Positions 12,901 to 24,095 of a stretch of 64,000 bases of DNA are shown here, piece by piece. The notes beneath the pieces were generated by a model, which made no database searches, was not told the origin of the DNA, and saw only the letters and a list, made by a program, of their open reading frames with translations. How positions within the stretch are numbered: position 1 is the stretch's first letter; each line of letters opens with the position of its first letter. The stretch spans positions 3,596,001-3,660,000 of the forward strand of contig JBHGNT010000005.1 of assembly GCA_043228905.1 (NCBI GenBank), given 5' to 3'. The translations under genes and the position numbers were made by a program. This DNA comes from Azolla caroliniana. Its lineage: Eukaryota; Polypodiophyta.

Positions 12901-15772
12901 TAGTAATATGTGCAATGCATTCAATAAACCATTCATGGACAACATTACGGGCCATCCCCAAATAAACTATCGACATACATACACTTGGAGGTTGCCTTTG
13001 ACTAATGGGAACATATATGATGGTTTTCAAAGTAGAGCACATTAAACAATCTTGGCGCTTTGGATTGGACAAAGGAAATATAGTTAACAAAGGTATATAA
13101 ATCAAAAGATAAGGAAGCACAAAATGAAAAAAGATTCATGTCATGGGTGGCGTGAAATGGTTCCCCATGTGATTGTGGAGTCATGAACGACTTTGTAATG
13201 GGGCAAGGATTAGAGGGACCAGATTGTAATGCTGCAAAACATAGTTCATAGGCATAATGTGTCATCCAATTTACAACTTGGATGGGCTAATCATTGTTCA
13301 TGTGGTGTTAGCTCTATTATAATTAATGTTTATAGGTGTATCCCACCTAAAGTAATGTGTGAAATGTTGGAAACAAAACACCCACATTCCACGATCTCCA
13401 TGACTTGTGAGTTACAATAATAACTAAATAAGGATGTTTGAGCATTAGTTTTTATTAGAAAGCAAAACTATGTATATTGAGATTGAAACTTGAATTACCA
13501 TAGTTGGAATATATAATAATATGAAGTATGTGTTGCATATATGAAAGTCATTGCTTGATGGAAGTAATGAATCGAAGAGGCCTATAAAAATGAATTGCCT
13601 TGTAAGGAACAAGTATTTCTCTAGCGATGTTTACATAGATGGAGTTGCTTGTTGATATATTGTCACAATCAATGAAAAGTCCTTCCACCATTTCTATGAG
13701 GTGTATGCACAAATAGAGAAAACAATTCTTTAGATTTACTGTGGAATTGACCCCTTATATGAGAGTATGCTTCCAACAAGCAAGTACCCATTGCTTGGAG
13801 CTATAGTTTTTTCTTTGTCAAAATTCGAAAGTTGTTTTGACTTTTTACCAAAATACATGAGCCTTTTGTTGTTGGATTCAATAACCCCCAAGCCCTTTGT
13901 TGTTGTATATGTTGTACGTGTCTCATATTATACATATAATAATCCTCTGTGGTGTTTTAAGGTTTCCCACAATGTAATATAATGCATTACTAGAGATGAA
14001 TAGGTAGAGAGGCCAAGAGTTTGCTACGCTTTATGTGTCATGTAAATTACGAAAAGTGATATATGGTGCAACAAAGATATCTAAAAGCCAAAGGTTAAAC
14101 CCATCACGTTTATAGCAAATTAGTTTACTCGTAAGCTATAACAATTGTGAAAAGTTCAAACTGGAGAGAGATTGTTTGGAAATCGCAAGGTCGTTAGTAC
14201 GATAATACTAAAGTGTCATGTATTAGTGTAGGAGATGTGACATATGATGTAGCAAAGGTTTGTGGAGCTAAGGGTTCAAAACCATGAGCTTTGTGTCGAC
14301 ACTCCAATATCTTTGCATTGAGGTAAAAGTGTGAGATGGGCGAGAGGAAATGATGAGATAAAAATAGCGAGACAAAGTCCGCTAGGAGATGTGTGTGTGT
14401 GTGTGTGTTTGGGCCATCCAAACTTGTTGTGATTGGCTAAAAGAACGTGAGATGGTTGTTGTTCATGCGAGCTGACTGAAAGAACGTGAGGTGGTGGATA
14501 TACACATGCGGCCTTGCACCCCATAAAAAGGGAAAGGGAAGGAACACAAAATCCAAGCGCTTTAATTTTAATTCTTTCTTAGTTAACATCCAACATTACT
14601 AATAAAAACCCCTTGCATGACAAACCGTTGCTGACCCAAAAGGAAAAGAGGATATGGGCGATATGGGCGGGGGACAGGTGTGAACACAAAGCTACAGAGC
14701 CTCGCCTTCCCTATCTCAATCATTCCATTTTATAAAAGAAAAGTAACAGCATGTTCCATAGTACTACTTATTTAGTAGTAAGTACTCTTGGCTGCTTTTG
14801 GTTTCAATCACACAAGAAGTTAATGCTAGATAAGGTAAGCAGTAAATTAGATAACGAGGAAGTGATGATCCATCATTGGGTTTAATCGCAGAAATAGTTT
14901 GATGTCGAACGCTCTGAATGAATTGCATGTATGCATGCATCCTAATGGGGGATTTGGGGTGTAATATATGTATATCAATTAATTAATGGTGTATTTAGTA
15001 TTATGATATTAACATATGCATAGGGTTCATTTAAGCAGCCAATCATTCATCATGATGCTCATAGGCCCCATCCTAAGAGGTCATCAAATAAATCATGGTG
15101 ATGTTGTCATTGTATCTCGTATTATTAAAAGTTATTAAAAAGGGGGGGGGGATTCATTAAATCCATCGTGATGGTTCAATCCATGGCATGATCCATCCAT
15201 CCATGGACATGTGTCATGGACATGGACATGGACATGTGTCATGCAAAACCATGGCATTACGCATCCATAAGGTAGGTTTATGGACAGAGATAGATTTCTT
15301 AAATGACAGCCCTTTCTTTATTTGCTTCATTAAATTATTGTGCTTATTTTATCATAACAAAACGTGAGCATTTTGTATTTTCTTGTTTGTTTGTTTTTTT
15401 TTACCTCCCCTCCCGCCCCAATTACAACACAACAGCGGGGGCTGCTTCTGATAAACTTAAAAACTATTCTCTCGCGATTTTTTAATTATGCATAATTGGG
15501 TTAAATTAAAAGCATGTGTGTACTTGCCTCGACAAACAAGAAATGAAAAATGTGAAGGGCGAATTAAGAAGAAGAAGAAGAATGAGGCGAGCGTAATTAG
15601 ACACTAATCAAGCCCTAATTAAAACAAAGAGCCTAATAATCACTAGTCCTATTTACACATCGATTAGTGCCGTTTTTGGGGGGGGGGTTTAATTCATTTT
15701 AAAGAAAAATACGATTAGTTATTTTATTTATTTTCTCGTTCAATACATTTTAGTTTAATTAATTATAATATC
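9901..15772. other. Intergenic DNA with simple repeats, upstream of the DUF688 gene
   Basis: No coding gene is recognised. The 10.08-10.75 kb block is richer in C, T and GT/GA simple repeats (for example GAGATAGAGATA near 10535) and looks like a leader or promoter region, but no convincing ORF follows. From 11 to 14.5 kb the DNA is AT-rich. A (GT) run lies at about 14391-14408, a G-run near 15141-15151, and ATGGACATG-type iterations near 15190-15240. Confidence 0.45.
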
Positions 15773-15785
15773 TATTATATATAAG
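15773..15785 (+). promoter_or_regulatory. Putative TATA box of the DUF688 gene
   Basis: TATTATATATAAG lies about 195 bp before the chosen ATG. It precedes a pyrimidine-rich leader with (TC)n at about 15848-15884, so transcription probably starts near 15.81 kb. This is a motif-and-position call with no direct evidence for the start site. Confidence 0.4.
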
Positions 15786-15849
15786 TGTGTATACGCGCAC
15801 ACCCTTTTTCTCGTGCCATTCTTTTCCATTCATTCCTTCTTCTTTTGTC

Positions 15850-15882
<33 letters not shown>

Positions 15883-15954
15883 TCGTTCGATTTTTTCTGC
15901 AGCTTTCCGGACGCACAAGGGACCCCGGTGTTCCGCCATAGCCATAGCCATAGC

Positions 15955-15972
15955 CATAACCCTAACCCTAAC
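15955..15972 (+). promoter_or_regulatory. Telomere-like CCCTAA repeat in the leader
   Basis: Immediately before the ATG, CCATAG units (15933-15956) pass into ACCCTAACCCTAAC. The second part is the plant telomere/telo-box sequence. It would sit in the 5' leader, 7 bases before the start codon. Telo-boxes are known promoter elements of plant growth genes. Function here is inference, and it could be a simple-repeat drift product. Confidence 0.5.
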
Positions 15973-15978
15973 TTCGCC

Positions 15979-17184
15979 ATGGTCTTCCATTCTTCTTCTG
16001 CCTCTTTCTCTTCCTCCCTCTCCCATTCCCGCTTCTCCTGCGCTGCCTCGTCCTCTTCTGCTTCTGCTTCTTCCTCCCCCTCTTCCTCCCCGTCTCATCC
16101 GCCTTTCTCCGACTGTAGCCGAAGAGGCATCTTTGCCGCGAATAACACGCATTCCAGTCAGTATGCAGCCCCTTCCACCGTGCCTTTCTTGTGGGAAGAA
16201 AAGCCTGGCGTTCTGAAGCGAGTGCAGGGAGATCAAAACCCTTCCCGTTTGTATAATGCACTGAATGGAGATCACCGCACCGATAATGGAAACAGCAACG
16301 AAAATGGTGGGAGCAGCTATGGGCATGGAGGTTTCGATGGGAATAGCTGCGAAAGACGCAACGTAAATGGGAGGAATGGCGACGGCTGCTGTTATACTAG
16401 CTACGATAATGAAAATGCTAAGATTCTGGATAGCCGTATTGGCTTACAAAACTTTTCCCATTCTCATGGAAAGGGCCATAGCCATGGGAGATCATCTGCA
16501 GTGTTTCAAGAACAACCGCGGCTCAGACTTCCTCCCCGCTTGTTAGCTCCCGATCATGAAGATCATGTGACGGCAATGAAGGAGCTATCCACGACGGTAA
16601 CGTCTGGACGTACTCATCGCAGGAATTCTAGCGGTTCATCTATTTCTGCAGAGAATAGTCGGAGAAAGCATCGTATGTATGGAAGTAGTATTACTTCTCA
16701 GAGAGGGCTCTCTATGGATGATGATCCGTTCCTGCTTGCGTTCATGGTATGTAAAAATGAAGAAAAATCATTCTCGGAAACGACTAATTCTGCAACAACG
16801 AGGATCAGTAAGTCAATACATTTAGAAGAACAAGACATGCACTTTGATCAGTGTATACCCCGCATGAACAACGGCAAGCTATCCATGAAAGCTGCGTTTT
16901 CAGGGAAAATGAGTAGAGAAAGGAAGCTTCATAATGTAAGAGGAAATGGCCCGGCAGTGGAAGGTAGCTCCAAGGAGACAAAATGTAAAAGCTTGCCGAA
17001 TCATGCTAAACACAACGTACCGTTATGTTCTTCTTCCTCCTCCTCTGCGGTAGTCGACATCTCTTGTGCTTACCAGCATGTGGTCAAGAGCTACAAAACG
17101 AAGACAAGATTATTCCCTGATCTGCTTGGCTGCAGAACGGATAATGCACGCCTTCTGCCATTCCAGCCAACACCATTGCACTAG
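15979..17184 (+). CDS. DUF688-type protein, 401 aa, single exon
   Basis: The start at 15979 is chosen because GCCATGG is a strong plant initiation context. The open frame continues upstream to 15787, but that part is only translated (TC)n and CCATAG repeats. Residues 1-45 are Ser/Pro-rich and low in complexity. Residues 68-77 read VPFLWEEKPG, the signature near the N-terminus of plant DUF688 proteins. A second family-like motif, DDDPFLLAF, is at 247-255. The middle is rich in Asn, Gly, His and Ser and is probably disordered. The C-terminus (about 362-401) has a compact SCAYQHVVKSY segment. No transmembrane segment or enzyme motif is visible. The molecular function of the family is not established. 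It stands alone, with no close neighbours. Family confidence is moderate to good; function is unknown. Confidence 0.8.
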   Translation: MVFHSSSASFSSSLSHSRFSCAASSSSASASSSPSSSPSHPPFSDCSRRGIFAANNTHSSQYAAPSTVPFLWEEKPGVLKRVQGDQNPSRLYNALNGDHRTDNGNSNENGGSSYGHGGFDGNSCERRNVNGRNGDGCCYTSYDNENAKILDSRIGLQNFSHSHGKGHSHGRSSAVFQEQPRLRLPPRLLAPDHEDHVTAMKELSTTVTSGRTHRRNSSGSSISAENSRRKHRMYGSSITSQRGLSMDDDPFLLAFMVCKNEEKSFSETTNSATTRISKSIHLEEQDMHFDQCIPRMNNGKLSMKAAFSGKMSRERKLHNVRGNGPAVEGSSKETKCKSLPNHAKHNVPLCSSSSSSAVVDISCAYQHVVKSYKTKTRLFPDLLGCRTDNARLLPFQPTPLH

Positions 17185-19864
17185 GTTTTTCACACGTGTT
17201 AAGTCCTTTCTAGACCAGTTTTGCTTTGAAAATGTAGATCCCATTGAGAACCATAAGTTCTGCAGATTTCCCAAGCATGATGCAGATGATATATATTTTT
17301 AGTCGTGGTTTGGCCAATGGATTCATGTATATGAGGTAATTATCATGTGTGACATATGTTTACTTTTAGCGTCAGCGTTCAATTCCGCATGCAGTATTAT
17401 TGTGTGGAATTATTGCTCATTTCCTCACATGATATGACAGAATATACATAAATAGTATGCAATGCATATCTATCCTCCCATGGCTATATCTTCATGTCTG
17501 GTACAGAAATACTGCGAATTTCAGTTCCAGCACACAGTACCATCTAGAAAATATACATTTTGCATTTATTATCCATGCAATCTCTCATGTCGATGTACAT
17601 ATGTATCTGTCCGGGGAATCATGAACGAATGATCAGTACATCTTTCTGTAGCTGCATTTTCCAAGTACATATTAGCTGGGAATCGAACTTCCTCCGATTG
17701 CCCATGTTTACCTGCATTCATTTCCATTTTTCATTTCATTAAAGAATTACCTATGGATTCCCTTTTCCTCTCGTGGATTTGTTTCCCTACTGGTGCTCAG
17801 GTTTCAGATTGTCTCCCATCCTCGCTCTTGTAATATTTGTTGAACCCCATTCTAAGACTTTTCTTTCCCTAATTCCTACAGAATATTATTAATGTGTTGG
17901 GATATGATTCATCCACGTTTCATTGACAGACAGATAACAGCTCCGTTATTCCCCGTTTTTTAATATTCGCTAACAGCATCGTGTACATTCAGTACGTGAT
18001 CGATGATAGTAATCCACATCCTTCTTCTTCTTCATCTTGTTTTCTGTACACATGTTCTTTCGTATACATATCTCATATATCGATACTCGTTGGACAAATT
18101 TCTTCTTCTTTTTCTTCTTCGTCCATGGACATTACTCTCCGGTCGAAGGTAGAGTCTGTTTTGGACAATTTCTTCTGTGGAGGGGCAGCAAAGATCAAGA
18201 TCTGCTTCATCGTATTCTTCTACTACCACTACTTCTGGTTCATCATCATCTTCTTCTTCTTCTTCTACTACTACTACTTCTGCTATGAACAATGGACATA
18301 ACTTCCTTTTCCGGCCAAAGGAGTGGAATTTGGCGCTTGTTTATGTCGATACAAGACGTTTATCTGTTTTGTTTCTCGATATACATAATATGTATATATA
18401 CCTGGACTCCTGGTTCGTTATGTAAATAGCGTGTGATTGTACCCCTAATCATTCTTTTTGTGACATGAGATTCACTTCTCATAGATCATCATCTATGAAT
18501 GAACGTTTGAGCTTTGGGTTATATTTACCCTTTCCTTCCTTAGGGTAAGGTGTAACATGTCTATGTATTAATCAATGGTGTTTTTTGCGCCAAGTATGAA
18601 CCAAGAAATCCGAGTCTTGGGTCTCACATCGTGGATGTGAAGGAAATGTATATCTTTTGCCAAAGAAGAATGTAATTCTATAGTGATTTTCTTCGTGGGT
18701 GAGATATTATCAGTGTCTTCTTTTACAATGCCTTTGCGATCAAAATATCTAGGTCATCTCGAGCAAGATCAAGATGGAGAGAGTATGGTGTCATTGTATG
18801 ATCTTAATTTCCTTCCATCCCATGTGAAGTGGGCCAAGTGTCATAATCTCTCTTTCTATGTAAAAAGTTGTGCAAGGAGTATTTGTTCATGCCATGCTCT
18901 TAATATTTTACTTCTCACCCATAACGATGATTCTTTCTTTTTGCGTGTGAAAAGTTGTGAAAGGAGTACTTCTTCATGCTACACTCTTAATATTTCTTCT
19001 TTTCATACATCAATGATCACGTAATAATTTTCTAAGCATAATAGCTGACATCTTGAAGCATATACAATGAGGCAAAAACTGTAACTATTTAACTTTAGAG
19101 CTTCTCCAAGCTTAACTAGTAAACTTTAGACACTATGCTCTCTTTGCAAACTGATTTACACCATTTCATTTCAATAAAGTTTTCTTAGAATTTCGTGTGT
19201 GCTCTTTTGGATCTAAGCATTAATTGTAAAATAATTGAAATTATAATCAGTAAAAGGTTGTAGTTTTGTACATGCATTTGAGTTGTCCTAGCATTAATGG
19301 GATTGATTCCTTTTATGGATTATTAGGTTATTTTTCCTTGGGTCATGGTATACCGCCTTGTAAACTTAATTCATTCACCATATATTCTTGAAGTGGATCT
19401 TGAACTTTGAGTAAATTTCATATATTTTAACCATTACAATGAAAACTATCCTATATTATCCAAAAACTTAGTGACCTCAACTTAATTCAAGAGAGAAAAA
19501 ACTAGTGGTGATTGCAATATAAAATGCTCGCATGCAACCCATTTGGTTGAAGACAACAATTGCTCTTTGAGGAAGAACAAATTTGATAATATGGTGGAGA
19601 TGTCATTAGTAAGGCTGATTTCACCCCTCTTCATGTTAGCATGTATTGATACAAATGATAGGGAGGACCCCAATGTGAGTGATGCATTTGCCATATTCAT
19701 GTGATATCGTTAGTAGAAGTGTAAAAACCATCGAAGTATTAAAAAGAAATGCATATCTAAATAATTCAATAACACACTTGCATGCATTGTTTGGAGCTTT
19801 TCCAAGAGTGGAGATTGTAGACCCTACTATCAAACACTAATTACTCTAGAAAGAATGGAAATCC
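17185..19864. other. 3' flank and intergenic DNA
   Basis: The first few hundred bases are probably the 3' UTR of the DUF688 gene. At about 18018-18290 lie TTC/TCA/ACT trinucleotide runs that translate to poly-Ser or poly-acidic ORFs and are treated as low complexity. At 18860-19020 an 87-bp unit (GTAAAAAGTTGTGCAAGGAG and its variant GTGAAAAGTTGTGAAAGGAG) occurs twice in tandem. No gene is supported. Confidence 0.5.
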
Positions 19865-19872
19865 AATGCAAG

Positions 19873-20278
19873 TAACAATCGACAATGGTTCAGTTCGAGA
19901 GGGTCAAAACCAAACCGTTTAAAATTTTAGAAACCAGAACCAAATTGAACCATGAAATTGTTTAACCGAACCATTAAAAAAAATTCAAACCGTTAAGCCA
20001 TTAAATGAGTAAAATCGCGGTTTCATGGTTCTATTTCGGTTTTTAGCTTAGGTCAAAATTTAAAATATTTCATTATTTAAAATTTCAAAATTTTAAAGAT
20101 TTTCCTAAAATGTGAGAATAAGGCATGAAAATGAAAAGATTGTTGAAAAACAAATTTTTTTAAAAAAAATTAAATAAAAACTAAAATAATAATAATAAAT
20201 AAATAAATATATATATCCGTTAAACCGTTAAGCTGCAGTTTCGCAATTCGGTTTGGTTCAAACCGTTGCCGTTTGTTA
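19873..20278. mobile_element. hAT-like MITE, copy A (406 bp)
   Basis: A non-coding element bounded by inverted termini TAACAATCGACAATGGTT and, from the other end, TAACAAACGGCAACGGTT. It is flanked by a perfect 8-bp direct repeat AATGCAAG (19865-19872 and 20279-20286). The interior is AT-rich with repeated GGTTCGGTTT/AAACCGAACC blocks. Eight-bp duplications are characteristic of hAT transposons. No transposase frame is present, so it would need a source elsewhere. Confidence 0.85.
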
Positions 20279-20286
20279 AATGCAAG

Positions 20287-22162
20287 TAACAAAATTCTAT
20301 TGTAAGTTGGCATGTTTTGTGTGTGTATACCACATGCATCAGAAAGATTGGATGAGAGAACGTGTGGATGAGAGGATATGTGGACAAAAGGGCGAGGATA
20401 TGAATCAAGGATTGTAGAAAATATGCACAATGCAAACATTACCTCACAAGAAAACGAGCAACCGACAAGAGAGGATCAAACAAGATGGTTAGGAAAGGCC
20501 AAGATCCATGTACTTAAGGCAGGTGACAAATAAAGAAGATGATGGCAAAACAATTATCAACGTGCTACTAATGTCTCAAGACCAATATTAATTTACTCGA
20601 GATCAACCAAAGTGAAACCCACCCCTTTTTTATACATATTACATAAATAATGAATGCATGGGTTAGGCATGTGACCTCGCATGACATTACAACCGTTAAA
20701 GTTGTATCACTCTCAAGACTTTACAAAATCACTATTTAGACTTTTGTAATTTTCACAATTGTTCAGAGATTGGACATGAGCATGGATGAAGGGATGAGTG
20801 GAAGACGAGAAAGAGAAAGAGATCAAATGAGGGGACGAGAAGGAGAGTGGATTCATGCAATAACAATTTGTGGAGCGAAATCCAATGGGCAAAGTTGAAA
20901 GAGGCAAGAAACGTAAAGGAAGGGAGATAAATGATAGGAGCAAGAGTGGCGTTCAAGAGGAACTCCAGGAAACCCCTCATTTTATGCATTATGTAAGTTT
21001 GACTCTTGAGCTTAACTTTTTGTCCCCTAAAAATAGGAACCAATGTGTGCACTGTGAACATGAACTATGTTTTTTTCCCTAAAGACGGAGAATTATGTGC
21101 AAGCCTAAACAATGTATTAGTTTTCCTAAAATAAAGATTTAATGTGTGAGGTGAACTCTCCTCTTTCCCTAAGATTAGAGAATCCATTTGTGCGTACCAA
21201 TCTTTTCATAAAAATAGAGATTCATAAAAATAGAGAATCGAGGTGAGCGTGAACTTTACTCTTTTCCTAAAAAACTAGAGAATCTATGTGTGAGTATGAA
21301 CCCTACTTTTTTTCCTCTAGCAATTGATTATACAATACAACGACACTATTTGTACATTCTAAAATTCTTGGTTAGCAACGATTTCAAAAGGAGCAGGTTA
21401 ATGTGGGTGCTAAAGATGCTACTCGCAAACTACATCTTTTGCATAGTCAATATGTTTGATCAACTCCCAAATGACTTATGACATTGAGTAGGCCTTCCAT
21501 TACAGTAGATATTAGAGTAACTACGTAAACTTTACGAATCTAAAATTTGTTCAACCTCGTACTTGTATTCATTCCCAAATTCCACCAAGGGGGTTGCATT
21601 AGCTAGCAATTGGGGATTGTGATTTTCATGGTATGGTTCCAATATTATTGTGTGTATTTTGGGGAGGCAATTTTTTGGTGTTTTGGTATTTGGGGGTGTT
21701 CTTGGTCTTCATGTCACCTAGCATGCATGTAAGCCATAGAAATATGTCTTGTTGTATCTCTTCGAGTCTTTATGATATTTATTCCGAACAAGTGGTACCA
21801 CACCTATTCACATATCCACTTTGGTCTTAGATATTTTCTAACAATGAAATCATCTCGATCAAGAAGTTCACAATGTTGTTCTAGTTAACTCAAAAAGGGG
21901 TTAGAGTTGGACCCAATGATCATGTTGATAGCTTATGTTAAAGTACAAAATATGTTTGAGATTCTAATTGATCCATATGTTTGTCCCTTGCTCTAAGGAT
22001 TAAATGTTTACGAGGGCTTGGCTAAGATTTTGATAAGTTCGGACAAGTGCTTCGAGAACCTCAAAATAAACTACGGCTTGGGATTGATTATATATGAAGT
22101 CATTTGGATTTTTGTGAAGGTGGGTAATATTCAAGAGCATCTAATTTAAGTTGTGGGCTTAT
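20287..22162. other. Intergenic DNA without recognisable genes
   Basis: AT-rich sequence. Around 21.1-21.3 kb there are loosely iterated segments containing CCTAAA..AGAGAAT. No gene, RNA or transposon protein motif can be supported. Confidence 0.45.
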
Positions 22163-22329
22163 CTAGCAATTAGCAACAAGTGTGTTTCGTTTGAGAGTCT
22201 CAACCTCAAACCGTTTAAACTAATACCATTCAAACCAATTGATTTGATGGATTTCCAAGCTAAAAAAAACGATTACAAAGATTTACAAATAGTAAAGCGT
22301 TAGAGGCATAGTTTCATGGTTTGATTTCA

Positions 22330-22516
22330 CACATAAGAGATCAAAACCAGTCTACTTCGCTTCTTACTTCTTAATCAATTTATAGTTGATACAACGGAAC
22401 CCATTTGGGTTGGCTTGGCTAAACATGGTGTGCTAAAAGGGTGGGTCAACTTGAGCAAACGCATCCTAAAAAGGGTGAGCTAAAAGGGTGGCACAAAGGA
22501 ACACATGCACACCACA
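22330..22516. repeat. 187-bp direct repeat, left copy
   Basis: It begins CACATAAGAGATCAAAACCA and ends CACATGCACACCACA. It matches 23560-23746 at equal length with only a handful of substitutions. The arrangement resembles short LTRs of a non-autonomous element, but the copies do not start with TG and no primer-binding site follows. Confidence 0.85.
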
Positions 22517-23559
22517 TTTCCCCCCTGTGAGAAACAAGAGATTGAGGGGCATGAACAAGAACAGGACATGTACATGAACATGAACATGAACAAGAACAAG
22601 AACAAGAACAATGGCTTGTCGAAGGAGGGGGAGCATCTTATAACAAGTTTCAAATGGAAATCCATCGATAATTCTAGTGCGAGGCGAGGATTACGCCCAT
22701 AAAGTGCTCGAAAAGGGTTGATTTATGCAGCCATCTCGTGTTTGAGGATCTTCTTGAGGCGTTCGGTGAAGATGGCGTGGGGATGTAAACATCAATGGAC
22801 ACGTAGTTGAGTTGCAACGAAGTTGAGGACATCCCCGTGGAAATGTTGGCCTTGATAGTTGGACGAGGCTAGTGACGGAAAGCGAGCTAGCAATCGGCGA
22901 ATAGAGATCAATCACTCCTGGGGACTGAGGGCCACCTGGACTTTGCTGAGGTGGGGGACAGGAGGGCTATCGTGTCGGAGGGGGATTGAGGAAAGATCAT
23001 ATGGCGGCGAAGATCAATCGTTCCTATGGACTGAGGGCCACCCAGACTTGGCTGAGGTGGGGGACAGGAGGGCTATCGTGTCAGAGGGGGGTCGGGGAAA
23101 AGATCATTTGGCAAAGAAAGATCAATCACTCTTGTGGTCTAAGGGCCACCTGGACTTGGCTGAGGTGGGGGTTAGGAGGGCTATCGTGTAGGAGGGGGAT
23201 CGGAGAAACTCGTGGGACATGAAGTTAGTGGGCAACCTAAGGTGAGGGGGAAGAGTTGGTGGGGCAAGACATAAAAGTGGTGGGAGAAAGTGAGAGTGTC
23301 TAAGGTGAAGGTGTAGTGGGCTTACGTGCTAGAGAGGTATAGATGGCGATCGGCAAAAAATGACTTGGATGGAGGAAGCGGTGGATATCGGGAGGCCTAA
23401 CTAGTGAACGAAGGCGGTGCTAATAGAAGAGATACTACTACAAGAGACTAACAAGAGTGTCGGTGATGGTGGCGAGGGCGATGCTACCTACGACGCGGAA
23501 GAGGCGGATGTTTGGATGTGGGGGACTGGTACCCGTCATCTCCACCAAGATGTGAAATG
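22517..23559. repeat. GC-rich core with a triplicated ~106-bp unit
   Basis: The DNA between the two 187-bp repeats is clearly richer in G than its surroundings. A unit starting GATCAATCACTCCTGGGGAC and containing CTGAGGTGGGGGACAGGAGG occurs three times, at about 22907-23012, 23013-23119 and 23120-23210. One frame stays open across it (22859-23191), but this only reflects the periodic repeat. Near 22568-22610 there is also an iterated ACATGA/ACAAGA hexamer run. No known protein motif is seen. Confidence 0.7.
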
Positions 23560-23746
23560 CACATAAGAGATCAAAACCAATCTACTTAGCTTCTTACTTC
23601 TTAATCAATTTATAGTTGATACAATGGAACCCATTTGGGTTGGCTTGGCTAAACAAGGTGTGCTAAAAGGGTGGGTCAACTTGAGCACACGCATCCTAAA
23701 AAGGGTGAGCTAAAAGGGTGGCACAAAGGAACACATGCACACCACA
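23560..23746. repeat. 187-bp direct repeat, right copy
   Basis: Partner of 22330-22516, in the same orientation. The few differences suggest a recent common origin, either two LTRs of one insertion or a segmental duplication. Confidence 0.85.
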
Positions 23747-24095
23747 CCGCCACACTATTGCACAATTCTTTAACAAAGTGTTTTTCAACCAAGAGTTTCT
23801 TGCTTATAATATGAGGAAAGAAGAAAATATTGGAGATCTCAAATGTTATGAACTAGTACCGTTAATGGGCTATAACTCTTACCTTCATAAAGTTAAATAA
23901 TATTTACGAAATATTTCAAAGATATCTTGTTACCCTTTGAAGTTGGTCGAATTGCAAAGCGCTAACAAAAAACACTCAAACGAAACCACACCAACTTTTT
24001 TACAAATTTCTAAATTTGAACCGAACCAATTAAATCGTCATGATGTAGTTTTGAGGGTTTGGTTTGACTCAAACCAAAACATTGTCAATTGCTAG

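Larger units (their letters stand above)
22163..24095. mobile_element. Diverged MITE-like element split by a 1.4-kb insertion
   Basis: The left part (22163-22329) has GTTTGAGAG..CAAACCGTTTAAAC and the right part (about 23940-24095) has GAACCGAACCAATTAAA and TTTGACTCAAACC. Both resemble the MITE family of copy A. The outer ends CTAGCAATTAGC and (reverse complement of the right end) CTAGCAATTGAC are inverted copies. No clear target duplication was found, and the copy is much diverged. The unit with 187-bp direct repeats (22330-23746) lies inside. Confidence 0.4.

Noticed and set aside
15775-16326. 183-aa Arg-rich reverse-strand ORF overlapping the DUF688 gene
   Set aside because: It is the antisense shadow of Ser/Pro-rich coding sequence and (TC)n repeats. 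The forward frame has a strong start and family motifs; the reverse frame is only charged low complexity.
18032-18292. Poly-acidic reverse ORF and poly-Ser forward ORFs
   Set aside because: All three frames stay open because of TTC/TCA/ACT trinucleotide repeats. No conserved domain or gene structure supports any of them.
22859-23222. Two overlapping ORFs of 78-110 aa with repeated WTEGHPDLAEVGDRR-like units
   Set aside because: The openness follows from a 106-bp DNA tandem repeat read in different frames. Different copies are read in different frames, so it is not a constrained protein repeat.
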